Below are positions 51,114-59,630 of a stretch of DNA of 64,000 nucleotides, one piece after another. Both the position numbers and the translations under genes were made by a program. The DNA lies in NCBI RefSeq assembly GCF_900101905.1, contig NZ_FNAJ01000003.1, forward strand, positions 124,001 to 188,000. Reading direction: 5' to 3'. The notes under the pieces were generated by a model. It saw nothing but the letters and a program-made list of their open reading frames with translations. It was not told the origin of the DNA and ran no database searches. This stretch comes from Myxococcus virescens. Its GTDB lineage: Bacteria; Myxococcota; Myxococcia; Myxococcales; Myxococcaceae. Position 1 is the first letter of the stretch. Each line of letters starts with the position of its first letter.

Positions 51114-51848
51114 TCAGGGTCCGGTGGAGGGCACCACGGGAGGCGCGGGAGGAACGGCCTGCACATCGCCGCCGGGCGGCACGCCCCAGTCCACCACCGG
51201 CCAGCCCCGCTTCCGGGCGTGGCGCCGCAGCCGGTGGTCCGGGTGGACGGCCACGGGCCGCCCCACCACCTCCATCACCGACAGGTCCGAATACGAATCG
51301 GTGTAGAAGGCGCATGCCGACAGTGCCACGCCCGCCTCGCGCACGTACGCCTCGGCACAGACGCGCTTGCCCTCGCCGAAGCAGATGGTGCCCAGGGCGC
51401 GTCCGGTGTGGAGGCCCGCGCCATCGACCTCGAAGCGGTTGCACAGCACCGCGTCCAGTCCCAGCTCCCGCGCCACCAGCTCCGACAGGTAGCCCGTGGA
51501 TGACGTCAGCAGGACGAGCCGCTCCCCGGCGCGCCGGTGCGCGTCCAGCACGGCCCAGGCCCCGGGCCGATAGAGCGGCCGCACCTGCTCCGCGTAGAAC
51601 ACGGCGGTGCGCTCCTGGAGCGGCTTCGCGGGCGTACCGGCGAGCTGGGCAATCGCGCGTGCGACGGCGTCCTGCATGGACACGAAGCCCAGGTGGTAGC
51701 GCGCAATCCAGAGGCTGGCGCGCAGCGCCTGGAAGCGGGAGATGTGCCCCAGCTCGAGCTCGCGGCGAATCCACAGCGAGCCCGAGTTGGCGGCGATGAG
51801 CGTCTTGTCCAGGTCAAAGAATGCGACGGCCACGCCAGGACCTTTCAT
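51114..51848 (-). CDS. HAD-IB family phosphatase
   Basis: A 244-residue HAD phosphatase. Motif I is AFFDLDKTLIAANS with D12 and D14, motif II is LVLLTSSTGYLSE, and the late acidic motif is FYTDSYSDLSVMEVVG. This pattern fits the HAD-IB group (phosphoserine phosphatase-like, also cyclopropane/lipid-linked members). ATG 51848 begins the conserved domain and lies 34 bp inside the upstream protease gene, so translation may be coupled. It is the last of four overlapping minus-strand genes. Substrate unknown. Confidence 0.83.
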   Translation of the reverse strand: MKGPGVAVAFFDLDKTLIAANSGSLWIRRELELGHISRFQALRASLWIARYHLGFVSMQDAVARAIAQLAGTPAKPLQERTAVFYAEQVRPLYRPGAWAVLDAHRRAGERLVLLTSSTGYLSELVARELGLDAVLCNRFEVDGAGLHTGRALGTICFGEGKRVCAEAYVREAGVALSACAFYTDSYSDLSVMEVVGRPVAVHPDHRLRRHARKRGWPVVDWGVPPGGDVQAVPPAPPVVPSTGP

Positions 51849-52794
51849 CCCGCCGGAGGGACGCCGCAGCGCGGACCGCACGCCGCCGCACACGCGTCAG
51901 GACGAGCGCGGCCAGCCCCAGCCCCAGCGCTACCGGTCCCGGCGCCGCCGCGCAGCCGCTGCCCCGGCCGTCCGCCTTCAACGCAAACCCCGCCCCCTCC
52001 CGCACGAAACACTGGGTGGGCGGCAGGTGACGCGGGTAGATGTCACAGAACCCGGCGGCCGACCCCGAGTCGATGACACGCTTGCGCGTTTCCCCCGGCG
52101 GCGCGGTGGCCTCCATGGTGGCGCCCGGGACGAAGACATGGTCCAGCCCCACCACGTGGCCAATCTCGTGCGTCATGGTGTTCTGGATGTCCGTGGCCAC
52201 GCAGTCCACCGAGGGCTCGCGCTCACACACCGGTGAGTCCACCGTGGTGAAGAGGAAGCCGTAGCCCTGTGCCGGCTGGGACGCGTTCAGCTCGATGTCC
52301 GAGTCCAACACCCGCCCGTCCCGATAGGAGAACGTGGACGTGGTGAGGCCGATGGTCCCAGGCGGATGCTCCCAGCACTGGTAGACGTTGCCGCACGTCT
52401 CTTCGGTCCAGCACGCATCATCCGCCGGGGCAACCTCGTGGCACGACGTCTCCCGGAACGTGATGATGTTGTAGTTGTCCCGGGGACGCGTCTCGTCGTA
52501 GCCCACGGCGATGGGCGCTCGCCAGTCCTCGCCCCGGGTGAACCGGTAGTCGCTGCACCCGTCGGAGACGTTCCGCCACGAGTCGAAGGACGCCTCGATG
52601 GCCGCCACCTCGGAGTCCCCAGGCGTGCGCGCGCTGCCCGCCGCATCCAGGTGGTAGACATACTCACGCACCGGCCACACCAGGCACAGCGGGTGCCTGG
52701 GCACCACGGTGCGGCGGTAGGCCGGCTCCTCCTCCATCTGCGCTTGAGCAGAGGTGGCCAGGCACGCGGCCGCGAGCGCCAGCACCTTCCTCAC
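51814..52794 (-). CDS. Exported metzincin-type protease with MYXO-CTERM-like tail
   Basis: A 326-residue secreted protease candidate. The signal peptide is MRKVLALAAACLATSAQA. The zinc motif is HEIGHVVGLDH (H209, E210, H213, H219), followed by a Met-turn candidate M227, the metzincin pattern. The body is cysteine-rich (for example ACWTEETCGNVYQCWE), suggesting disulfides and extracytoplasmic location. The C-terminus has a Cys-containing stretch GSGCAAAPGP, a hydrophobic helix and RVRRRA, matching the MYXO-CTERM sorting tail. The GTG start overlaps the previous stop by 4 bp. It is a paralogue of the next gene upstream. Confidence 0.88.
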   Translation of the reverse strand: MRKVLALAAACLATSAQAQMEEEPAYRRTVVPRHPLCLVWPVREYVYHLDAAGSARTPGDSEVAAIEASFDSWRNVSDGCSDYRFTRGEDWRAPIAVGYDETRPRDNYNIITFRETSCHEVAPADDACWTEETCGNVYQCWEHPPGTIGLTTSTFSYRDGRVLDSDIELNASQPAQGYGFLFTTVDSPVCEREPSVDCVATDIQNTMTHEIGHVVGLDHVFVPGATMEATAPPGETRKRVIDSGSAAGFCDIYPRHLPPTQCFVREGAGFALKADGRGSGCAAAPGPVALGLGLAALVLTRVRRRAVRAAASLRRDERSWRGRRIL

Positions 52795-53678
52795 TGGACC
52801 GCCTCCTCGCGGCGGCGGCGGCGCGCCAGCCACAGCGACCAGACGGCCACCAGCGACAGCGCCCCACCCGGCCCCGCCGCGGAGCAGCCTCCAGCCTTGG
52901 GCCCCAGTTCGATGGACGTCACCGGGTGGAGGCACGACTGGCTGGCCTGCCCCTGGGGGTAGGCGTCACAGACGAAGCCGCGCGAGCCCGAGTCCACCAC
53001 GCGCTTGGACACCTCTCCCGGCGGCGCGCTGGGGTTCATGGTGGAGCCGGTGGCGCGCGTGTGGTCCAGACCGATGAGGTGGCCGACCTCGTGCGTGGCG
53101 GTGTTCTGCACGTCGGTGGCAACACACTGGGTCGTCACCGGCGGGAAGCACGTGCCGCCGTTCGCCGTCGTGAAGGAGAAGCGCGCCGCGTTGAAGGAGA
53201 TGTCCGAGTCGTAGATGATTCCCGAGCGCTCGTCGTACGTGGTGAGGGTGATGGCGATGGTGTTGTCGTCGTCATCCCAGCAGTCATGCGTGTTGGCACA
53301 CGTGTCGTCGGCCCAGCACGCATCGCTCTCGGGCACCACGGAGTTGCAGTCCCGGGTCCGGAACAGCACCAGGTTGGTATTGGTTCCCTGGCGCCGGTAG
53401 CCCACCTGGCGTTCGTCCACGCGCGGGCCTTCCACCAGCGTGAGGTTGCCGCACTCGGCGAAGATGTCCTGCCAGCTCTGGAAGGAGGCGCGAATCGCGT
53501 CGAACTCGGAGTCGCCCGCCGTGTCCGGGTTGCCGTAGGTGCTCTGGTTCCAGACGATGCGATGGGACGTCCAGTAGAGGCACTGCGTGCCCGTGTCACC
53601 CGCATCGACACGGCTGCGGACGTAGGGGTCCACCTGGCCCAGGCTCAGGGCCAGCATCAGGGGCGCGAGCGGTATCAC
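52791..53678 (-). CDS. Exported metzincin-type protease, paralogue of neighbour, MYXO-CTERM-like tail
   Basis: A 295-residue paralogue of the downstream protease, with the same order of features. It has a hydrophobic N-terminus (MIPLAPLMLALSLGQ), a cysteine-rich body (ACWADDTCANTHDCWDDDD), the zinc motif HEVGHLIGLDH (H196, E197, H200, H206), and Met214 in the turn. The tail is GGCSAAGPGG followed by a hydrophobic helix and RRRRRE, typical of MYXO-CTERM. The start is GTG, overlapping the previous gene by 4 bp. The two copies have diverged widely apart from the catalytic and cysteine regions. Confidence 0.88.
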   Translation of the reverse strand: MIPLAPLMLALSLGQVDPYVRSRVDAGDTGTQCLYWTSHRIVWNQSTYGNPDTAGDSEFDAIRASFQSWQDIFAECGNLTLVEGPRVDERQVGYRRQGTNTNLVLFRTRDCNSVVPESDACWADDTCANTHDCWDDDDNTIAITLTTYDERSGIIYDSDISFNAARFSFTTANGGTCFPPVTTQCVATDVQNTATHEVGHLIGLDHTRATGSTMNPSAPPGEVSKRVVDSGSRGFVCDAYPQGQASQSCLHPVTSIELGPKAGGCSAAGPGGALSLVAVWSLWLARRRRREEAVQ

Positions 53679-54229
53679 GGCGTCTGCTCCCCAAGGGCTT
53701 CACGGATGGCGGCCTTCAGCTCCACCAGCGTCATGGACTGGAGCGCGGACGCGGCAGGCTTTCGGGTGACGGGGTCCAACAGCTGCGACTCGGTGGGCTC
53801 TGGGACGGCCAGCGCCGTCTTTCCCTCACGCTTCACCTGGAACTTCCCCTGCGCCATGTCAGAGACGCGGAAGGCACGGGGGCCGCGCTTCTGCAGGAAG
53901 ACCACCACCTCCTCGCCCGGCGTGAAGGACGCCAGCCCGTGCACCACCTGGCCAATGTCCCCCATGCGGCCCCCGGGCTGGGTGACGAGCACCGTGCTCC
54001 CAGGCTGGCCCTTGAGCGACTCCGTCACCTGGATTTCGACGTCGGTGAGGATGCGCATCTTGTCGCCGCTCCAGCGGCTCTCCACGCGCCGGACGACCCC
54101 GTGGACCACGGTGTCCGCGCCTACCGCGAGCCCGGACAGGTCCACGCGGAGCTGGGTGGTGGCGGTCGCGGGCACGCCCACCAGGAGGACAGCCAGGAGC
54201 AACGTGCGAACTACCTGACGAATCGACAT
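53675..54229 (-). CDS. Exported protein of unknown function
   Basis: A 184-residue protein with an N-terminal signal sequence (VRTLLLAVLLVGVPATAT). The mature part is mostly beta-rich (DTVVHGVVRRVESRWSGD, STVLVTQPGGRMG, EEVVVFLQKRG) and resembles small periplasmic binding-like folds, but I do not recognise a family. It is the first gene of the protease operon; GGAG lies 7 bases before its ATG, and its stop overlaps the next start as GTGA. It may be a chaperone, inhibitor or substrate for the two proteases; this is only context. Confidence 0.7.
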   Translation of the reverse strand: MSIRQVVRTLLLAVLLVGVPATATTQLRVDLSGLAVGADTVVHGVVRRVESRWSGDKMRILTDVEIQVTESLKGQPGSTVLVTQPGGRMGDIGQVVHGLASFTPGEEVVVFLQKRGPRAFRVSDMAQGKFQVKREGKTALAVPEPTESQLLDPVTRKPAASALQSMTLVELKAAIREALGEQTP

Positions 54230-54316
54230 ACGAGTTCTCCCTGGCCATCCAACTTACTCCAGGAATGCCCCTCCGCGTTGACCCTCCATCGTCGCCCTGC
54301 TAATCCGCGCGCCCGT

Positions 54317-55756
54317 ATGCCTCCTGCCCTTCGCGTCCGCTTCGCTCCCTCGCCTACCGGTTACCTTCACATTGGCGGTGCCCGTACGGCGCTGATGAAT
54401 TTTCTCCAGGCGCGGCGCCAGGGCGGCACCTTCGTCCTTCGCATGGAGGACACGGACCAGGGCCGCTCCACCCCGGAGTCGGTGCAGGCCATCCTGGACG
54501 GACTGAACTGGCTGGGCATCGACTGGGATGAGGGCCCCGGTAAGGAAGGCCCCTACGCCCCCTACTTCCAGATGCAGCGGCTGGACACCTACCGCAAGCA
54601 CGCCGACCAGCTCATCGCCGAGGGCAAGGCCTACCGGTGCTACTGCACGAAGGAGGAGCTCGACGCGCAGCGGCAGGTGGCGGAGAAGGCGGGCGGCGCG
54701 TTCAAGTACCCGGGCACCTGCCGCGAGCGGACCGCCCCCCCCGCCGGCCGCAACGCCGCGGACGCCGTCATCCGCTTCAAGATGCCCGCGGGCGACGGCT
54801 CCGTGTCCTTCACCGACAAGGCGCTGGGCACCATCACCAAGACGCACAGCGACCTGGATGACTGGGTCATGATGCGGGCGGACGGCATCCCCGTGTACAA
54901 CTTCGGGTGTGTCATTGATGACCACCTGATGGACATCACCCTGGTCGCGCGCGGCCAGGAGCACGTCAACTCCACCTTCCCGCAGCTCATGCTGTACCAG
55001 GCGCTGGGGTGGACGCCGCCCGACTTCGCCCACCTGCCGCTCATCCTGGGCCCGGACCGCGAGAAGCTGTCCAAGCGCAAGCACCCGGAAGCGGACGTGA
55101 TGGTGCACAAGCGCAACGGCGTCATGCCGGAGGCGCTGCTCAACTTCGTCATCCGCCTGGGCTGGAGCCACGGCAACGACGAGGTCATCAGCCGCGAGCA
55201 GATGCTCGAGTGGTTCGACTTCAGCGACGTGGGCACCACCTCCGGCGTGTGGAACCCGGAGAAGCTGCTGTGGCTCAACCAGCAGTGGATGAAGCAGCTG
55301 CCGGTGGAGACCGTGGTGGAGCGGCTGCTCCCCTTCCTGGAGGCGAAGGGCATCCAGGCGAAAGGCGACCCGCGGCTGGAGACGCTGGTGCGCACGCTGC
55401 GCGAGCGCTCCAACACCCTGGAAGACATCGCCACCACCGCGGCCAACGTCTACTTCCGCTCCGGCATCACCCTGGACGAGAAGGCCGCCACCAAGCACCT
55501 CTCCGGAGAGTCCCTCAACCTGCTGCGCAAGGTGCGTGAGACGCTCGCCGCGCTGCCGGAGTGGTCGGTGGAGGCGCTGGACGGCGTGGTGAAGCAGGTG
55601 AGCGAGGCCTCCAGCGTCGGCATGGGCAAGGTGGCGCAGCCCATCCGCGTGGCACTCACCGGCAACACCACCAGCCCGGGCATCGGCGAGACGCTGGTGC
55701 TGGTAGGCCGCGACGAATCCCTGCTGCGCATCGACGCGGCGCTGACGCGCGGTTGA
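54317..55756 (+). CDS. gltX: Glutamyl-tRNA synthetase
   Basis: A class I aminoacyl-tRNA synthetase of 479 residues charging tRNA-Glu with glutamate. The HIGH-type motif is FAPSPTGYLHIGGARTAL near the N-terminus, and the KMSKS-type motif is REKLSKRKH at about residue 250. The anticodon-binding domain follows. The ATG at 54317 is placed before the class I motif. It lies about 540 bp upstream of tRNA-Gln and 740 bp upstream of tRNA-Glu, a functionally suggestive grouping. Confidence 0.97.
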   Translation: MPPALRVRFAPSPTGYLHIGGARTALMNFLQARRQGGTFVLRMEDTDQGRSTPESVQAILDGLNWLGIDWDEGPGKEGPYAPYFQMQRLDTYRKHADQLIAEGKAYRCYCTKEELDAQRQVAEKAGGAFKYPGTCRERTAPPAGRNAADAVIRFKMPAGDGSVSFTDKALGTITKTHSDLDDWVMMRADGIPVYNFGCVIDDHLMDITLVARGQEHVNSTFPQLMLYQALGWTPPDFAHLPLILGPDREKLSKRKHPEADVMVHKRNGVMPEALLNFVIRLGWSHGNDEVISREQMLEWFDFSDVGTTSGVWNPEKLLWLNQQWMKQLPVETVVERLLPFLEAKGIQAKGDPRLETLVRTLRERSNTLEDIATTAANVYFRSGITLDEKAATKHLSGESLNLLRKVRETLAALPEWSVEALDGVVKQVSEASSVGMGKVAQPIRVALTGNTTSPGIGETLVLVGRDESLLRIDAALTRG

Positions 55757-55814
55757 GCTGTCAAGCGCAGGTAGCGGTGGACGTCCGCAGCGCAGGCCCC
55801 TATCTTTCGGACCC

Positions 55815-56222
55815 ATGATGCGTGCCCTTGACAGCCTGAAACGCGGTTTCTATAAGGCGCGCCCGCTCGGAGCGGCGCTGGTGGCGCTCTGGGCGGTTTC
55901 AGCGGGCGCCGAAGTCGTCAATGGCGCGCAGTTGCCGGATGGGTCCAAGCGGGTCGGTGAGAATCGCTACCGGTCGCCCAGGGATTTCGATGGCACGCTG
56001 GAGTACTACCGCGCGGTCTACTCGACGAGCGGTTACCCCCGCCGGCAGATCGTGAACCAGCCGGGCGTCAAGGCGGTTCACATCAGCAACCCCTCGGGGA
56101 AGAACTTCGCGGGGCTGAACATTTACGAGGCGAACGACGAAGTTCGCATCTACATCGTCCCGACCCAGCAGGCAGCCAAGCCCGCCAAGAAGCCGGAGAC
56201 GACGAAGAGCAGGAAGAAGTAA
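55815..56222 (+). CDS. Small exported protein of unknown function
   Basis: A 135-residue protein. Residues about 15-32 form a hydrophobic signal-like stretch (GAALVALWAVSAGA), and the remainder is polar with a Lys-rich tail (KPAKKPETTKSRKK). A beta-rich core is suggested by NRYRSPRDFDGTLEYYRAVY and VRIYIVPTQ. I do not recognise a family. Two adjacent ATGs, 55815 and 55818, could be the start. It sits between gltX and tRNA-Gln. Confidence 0.66.
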   Translation: MMRALDSLKRGFYKARPLGAALVALWAVSAGAEVVNGAQLPDGSKRVGENRYRSPRDFDGTLEYYRAVYSTSGYPRRQIVNQPGVKAVHISNPSGKNFAGLNIYEANDEVRIYIVPTQQAAKPAKKPETTKSRKK

Positions 56223-56240
56223 ACGTCGCACCGAAGTTGT

Positions 56241-56269
56241 TGCAGTCCCGAAGTGGTATTGGTAGAGAA
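56241..56269 (+). promoter_or_regulatory. Candidate promoter for tRNA-Gln
   Basis: TTGCAG at 56241-56246 and TAGAGA at 56264-56269 are separated by 17 bp and lie just before tRNA-Gln. The match to the vegetative consensus is weak. Confidence 0.38.
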
Positions 56270-56291
56270 GCGCCGCGGTCGAGCAGGTCCT

Positions 56292-56362
56292 TGGGGAATC
56301 GTCTAACGGCAGGACAGCAGACTCTGACTCTGCTTATCTAGGTTCGAATCCTAGTTCCCCAG
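56292..56362 (+). tRNA. tRNA-Gln, anticodon CTG
   Basis: A 71-base cloverleaf: acceptor tggggaa pairs with ttcccca; the D arm starts gtct; the anticodon stem gcaga/tctgc encloses ctCTGac (CTG reads CAG, glutamine); and the T arm is ctaggttcgaatcctag. The CCA end is not encoded. Confidence 0.95.
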
Positions 56363-56427
56363 CTTGTAGTTCCGCAGTTGCAGTACGCGTTGGTCCGAAG
56401 CAACCTGAGCAGGACGAAACAAAAGGG

Positions 56428-56457
56428 TTGACGAGGGCAGACGAAAAAAGGTAGAAA
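56428..56457 (+). promoter_or_regulatory. Sigma-70-type promoter for tRNA-Glu
   Basis: TTGACG (56428-56433) and TAGAAA (56452-56457) with an 18-bp spacer lie 35 bp before tRNA-Glu, separated from it by an A-rich run. This is the best vegetative promoter match in the window. Confidence 0.58.
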
Positions 56458-56491
56458 TCGCGGGCAGTTAGCAGCGGTTGAAACAAGTATC

Positions 56492-56563
56492 GGCCCTGTC
56501 GTCTAGCGGTTAGGACGGAGCCCTCTCACGGCTCAAACTCGGGTTCGAATCCCGGCAGGGTCA
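56492..56563 (+). tRNA. tRNA-Glu, anticodon CTC
   Basis: A 72-base cloverleaf: acceptor ggccctg pairs with cagggtc (one G-T); the D arm starts gtct; the anticodon stem gagcc/ggctc encloses ctCTCac (CTC reads GAG, glutamate); and the T arm is tcgggttcgaatcccgg. The CCA end is not encoded. Confidence 0.95.
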
Positions 56564-56570
56564 CACTGAG

Positions 56571-56608
56571 ACGCCCACCTTCTGAAAAGAAGGTGGGCGT
56601 TTCGCTTT
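56571..56608 (+). terminator. Rho-independent terminator after tRNA-Glu
   Basis: A perfect 12-bp stem (acgcccaccttc at 56571-56582 and gaaggtgggcgt at 56589-56600) has a 6-base loop and a short T-rich tail ttcgcttt. It lies 8 bp past tRNA-Glu and could also terminate the convergent response-regulator gene. Confidence 0.85.
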
Positions 56609-56709
56609 GCGGGCCAGTCACGTGTGGCGCGAGACGGCGGCTCCGCGGGGCCCAGCGCCTCTTTCGAGGCGCGGCCCGCGCGTTCCTGCTCACGATTCGA
56701 CGGGGTCCT

Positions 56710-57699
56710 TCAGGGCAACGGCGCGGCGATGCTCTGCCGGAAGGCGGCGAGCGCCGCGGCGAGCCGATCTTGCGCCCGCTGCACGCCCCGGCGCAGCAGC
56801 AACATGCGCACCTTCTCCGGCAGCGCGACGGCGCCCTGGCTGGTGCCGAAGCCCACCAGGTCCATGCGCAGCGTAATCGCCTCCAGCAAATCCCCCAGGT
56901 CCGCCTGGGGGCTGGCGAGCAGCAGCACGTCGGGCGGTCTGCGCTGAAGGCGCTCGGCCAGCGTGCGCCACTGGGGGTCGCCCGTCTCCACGATGACGAC
57001 GTCCGCGCGCTCCAGTTCGGGGGCGTAGGGCGGCAGCTCCACCGCCTCGAAGCCAGCGTCCTGAAGAACGGTGACGGTATTCGCGCTGCCCACGACGGCC
57101 ACGCGGCCATTGAGGCCCAGGCGCACCGCTTCCTCGTAGGCTCGCAGCTCCGCCTCCAGGGCTTCGTAGGCGAGCTCCGGCGCATCCTGTCCGGAGGCCA
57201 GGAGGGCCGCGGCCTCGCGGGCCACCTCCCGGGCCTGCTCCCGCACGAGCAGGCCCGCCGTCCTGCGCTCCAGGGCTGCGCGCACCTTGGCGCGCAGCAC
57301 CCGCAGGTCGTCAAAAGGCTTGAGGATGTAGTCACTGGCGCCCGCGGCGAAGGCGGCAACGACGCTTTCGGAGCTGGCGTAGCCGGTAATCATCACCGCT
57401 TCCAGGGACGGCTGGAGACGGCGCGCCTCGGCGATGAGCTCCACGCCGCCCATGCCGGGCAGGTTCTTGTCCGTCACCAGGACGTCGAAGCGCTGCTCGG
57501 CCAGCAGCGGGAGGGCGTCCTCCGCGCTCGCGGCCAGCGTCACCACCAGGTCGGCATCTCGCTCCAGAAGGCGGGCACAGATGTCCAGCACGACGGGCTC
57601 GTCATCCACCACCAGCACCGTCGAGGCGAGCGTCCCCCCTTCCCCTCCTTCACCCTCACCGGTTTCGAACGGGAACTCCATGGCCGCGGAGATTCGCAC
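56710..57699 (-). CDS. Response regulator with receiver and unclassified C-terminal domain
   Basis: A 329-residue protein. The receiver (about 25-140) has DDEP, phosphoacceptor D77 in VTDKNLPG, and the Lys in ILKPFDD. The rest, about residues 150-329, is helical and beta-containing with no recognisable DNA-binding or enzymatic motif (GRVAVVGSANTVTVLQDAGF, PPDVLLLASPQADLGDLLEA), and may be a second, degenerate receiver. The start GTG 57699 has GGAAG upstream; ATG 57681 is a plausible alternative. It is convergent with tRNA-Glu. Confidence 0.83.
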   Translation of the reverse strand: MRISAAMEFPFETGEGEGGEGGTLASTVLVVDDEPVVLDICARLLERDADLVVTLAASAEDALPLLAEQRFDVLVTDKNLPGMGGVELIAEARRLQPSLEAVMITGYASSESVVAAFAAGASDYILKPFDDLRVLRAKVRAALERRTAGLLVREQAREVAREAAALLASGQDAPELAYEALEAELRAYEEAVRLGLNGRVAVVGSANTVTVLQDAGFEAVELPPYAPELERADVVIVETGDPQWRTLAERLQRRPPDVLLLASPQADLGDLLEAITLRMDLVGFGTSQGAVALPEKVRMLLLRRGVQRAQDRLAAALAAFRQSIAAPLP

Positions 57700-57750
57700 A
57701 GCTCACTTCCAACTACGAAGCCCGCATTTGAGGCCCGCTATGCTGAGGGT

Positions 57751-58335
57751 GTGGCGAGCTTTCAAGACGCATTGCAGGACAACCGGGTACCCGGGCGGCT
57801 GGGCGACGTGCGGCTGCGTTATGACGGCGGCCGGCTGGTGGGCGAATCCCTACCGCCGCCCTGGGAGCGGCGTGCCCTGCCTGGACTGCTCGTCGGCGTA
57901 GGGCTGGGGTGCGCGGTGGGCGCCGCCGTCCTGGTGGGCGTCCGGGAAGGCTCGACGTCGGCCTTCGCCCTGGGCCTGCTCGCGGCGGCCCTGGTGGGTC
58001 TGTCCCTCAAGTTGGAGTCCCGGCTGGGCCGCCGGCGCTTCGTCCTGCACTTCCGCACCGAGTCCTTGCGGTTGGAGCAGCTGGCCTGGTCACCGGGCGC
58101 GACCCGCGCGGCGGTGGTGCCCTTCGACGCGGTGCGGGCCGTCCACATGGTGGAGCGCCCCGGTCCCCGTTACGCGCTGGTGGTGGAGTACGCGCCAGAG
58201 AATGCGGAGGGCCCGCCGCGCCGCGCGGTGCTGGTGGAGGCCATCCGCCCCTCCGAGACGCAGACGCTGCACCGCGTGTGGCGCATGCTCAGCAACGCCT
58301 TCGGACTCAGGGGAGCGGGGCTCGCCGGAGGGTGA
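57751..58335 (+). CDS. Membrane protein with two hydrophobic segments
   Basis: A 194-residue protein I do not recognise. Residues about 45-65 (PGLLVGVGLGCAVGAAVLVG) and about 72-92 (AFALGLLAAALVGLSLKL) form two membrane segments; the C-terminal part (ESLRLEQLAWSPGATRAAVV and RAVHMVERPGPRYALVVEYA) may be a cytoplasmic PH-like domain. The GTG start is tentative. It runs in the opposite direction to both neighbours and overlaps the kinase gene at the 3' end by 29 bp. Confidence 0.66.
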   Translation: MASFQDALQDNRVPGRLGDVRLRYDGGRLVGESLPPPWERRALPGLLVGVGLGCAVGAAVLVGVREGSTSAFALGLLAAALVGLSLKLESRLGRRRFVLHFRTESLRLEQLAWSPGATRAAVVPFDAVRAVHMVERPGPRYALVVEYAPENAEGPPRRAVLVEAIRPSETQTLHRVWRMLSNAFGLRGAGLAGG

Positions 58336-59464
58336 TTTCGATTTCGGTGCCCTCCCCTGGCGTGGAGGACAACCGGAGGCTGCCGCCGAACTGCGTGACG
58401 AGCTCCCGGCAGATGGACAGGCCCAGTCCGGTTCCCACGCCCACGGGCTTGGTGGTGAACATGGGCTGGAAGACGCGCTCCTGCAGCTCCATGGAAATGC
58501 CGCAGCCGTTGTCCGCCACCGTGAGCACCACGTCCTCGGGAGTCGTCGTCCACCGGACCTCGATGCGCCCGGGACGTCCCGTGGTGCCCATGGCCTGCGC
58601 CGCGTTGACGATGAGGTTGAGCAGCACCTGGCACAGCTTCACCGGGCCGAAGGTGACGCGCACGGGCTCGCCGTTGCTCGTCAGCCGCGCCCGCTCCCGC
58701 ACCTCGGCGCGCGCCAGCTTCACTGCGAAGGACACCACTTCCGCGACGTCCGCCGTGGCCTCCAGGTCCTCACCGCGGGCCTGGGCTCGCAGCCCCAGCG
58801 CCACCTGCCGCAGGTGCTCGGCGCCGTCCGCCAGGTCCTTGATGAGGGCGGGCAGGTCCTCCACCGTCTCCGCCACGGCGGGGTCGGGGTCCGTCTGCAG
58901 GTGCCGCGACACGTACTGGATGACGCTGCCCAGGTCGCGCTGCAGCGACGCCACGTTCTGCGACAGGTAGCCCACCGGCCCCATCAGCTCGTGCGCGATG
59001 CCCGCCGTCACCTGTCCCAGGGTGGCCAGACGCTCGGACTTCATCATGCGCCCTTCCACCTCGCGGATGCGCAGCTCCAGCCGGGCAATCTTGAGCGCGT
59101 CATCGAGTGCGGCCTGGAGCTCCGTCCGGTCCCACGGCTTGACGAAGTAGCGCGTCACCTGGCCGCGGTTGACGGCGTCGATGACGGCCTGCATGTCCGC
59201 GTAGGCCGTGACGAGCATGCGCTTGGCGTCCGGAGCAATCGTGCGCGCCCGCTCCAGCAGCTCCACGCCCGTCATGCCCGGCATCCGCTGGTCGGAGAGG
59301 ATGACGCCAATCTCGCCCCGGCGCTGCTCCAGGAGCGCCAACGCCTCGCTGGGCGAGGAGCTGCGGAAGATGCGGAAGCGCTGCCCGAAGTTCGCGTCGA
59401 AGACCCGGAGGTTCAGCGCGTCATCGTCGACGTAGAGGACCGCGGGGAGTTCAGACGGGTTCAT
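58307..59464 (-). CDS. Histidine kinase with N-terminal receiver
   Basis: A 385-residue hybrid sensor protein. An N-terminal receiver (about 8-120) has DDDA, phosphoacceptor D58 in ILSDQRMPGMTG, and the Lys in YFVKPWD. It is followed by a histidine kinase with the H box GIAHELMGPVGYL (H158), N box LLNLIVNAAQAMG, and G boxes DNGCGISMEL and GTGLGLSICREL. There is no membrane segment, so it is cytoplasmic and probably receives its signal through the receiver. AGGAGG precedes the ATG. It is about 600 bp from the response-regulator gene and may partner with it. Confidence 0.9.
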   Translation of the reverse strand: MNPSELPAVLYVDDDALNLRVFDANFGQRFRIFRSSSPSEALALLEQRRGEIGVILSDQRMPGMTGVELLERARTIAPDAKRMLVTAYADMQAVIDAVNRGQVTRYFVKPWDRTELQAALDDALKIARLELRIREVEGRMMKSERLATLGQVTAGIAHELMGPVGYLSQNVASLQRDLGSVIQYVSRHLQTDPDPAVAETVEDLPALIKDLADGAEHLRQVALGLRAQARGEDLEATADVAEVVSFAVKLARAEVRERARLTSNGEPVRVTFGPVKLCQVLLNLIVNAAQAMGTTGRPGRIEVRWTTTPEDVVLTVADNGCGISMELQERVFQPMFTTKPVGVGTGLGLSICRELVTQFGGSLRLSSTPGEGTEIEITLRRAPLP

Positions 59465-59630
59465 GACGCTCCTCCTGGCCAGCGTCCCATGAAGGGGGCC
59501 AGGCTGGTAGGGCCTAGGATAGCGCCTCACCCCCTTCGCGATCTGCTGGGTACCGCGCGCACCACCAGGATAGGGCAAACGCCTGACGCGTCGCGCCTTC
59601 CGGAGAAGCCCTCTCCGTCCCGGGGTCGTG

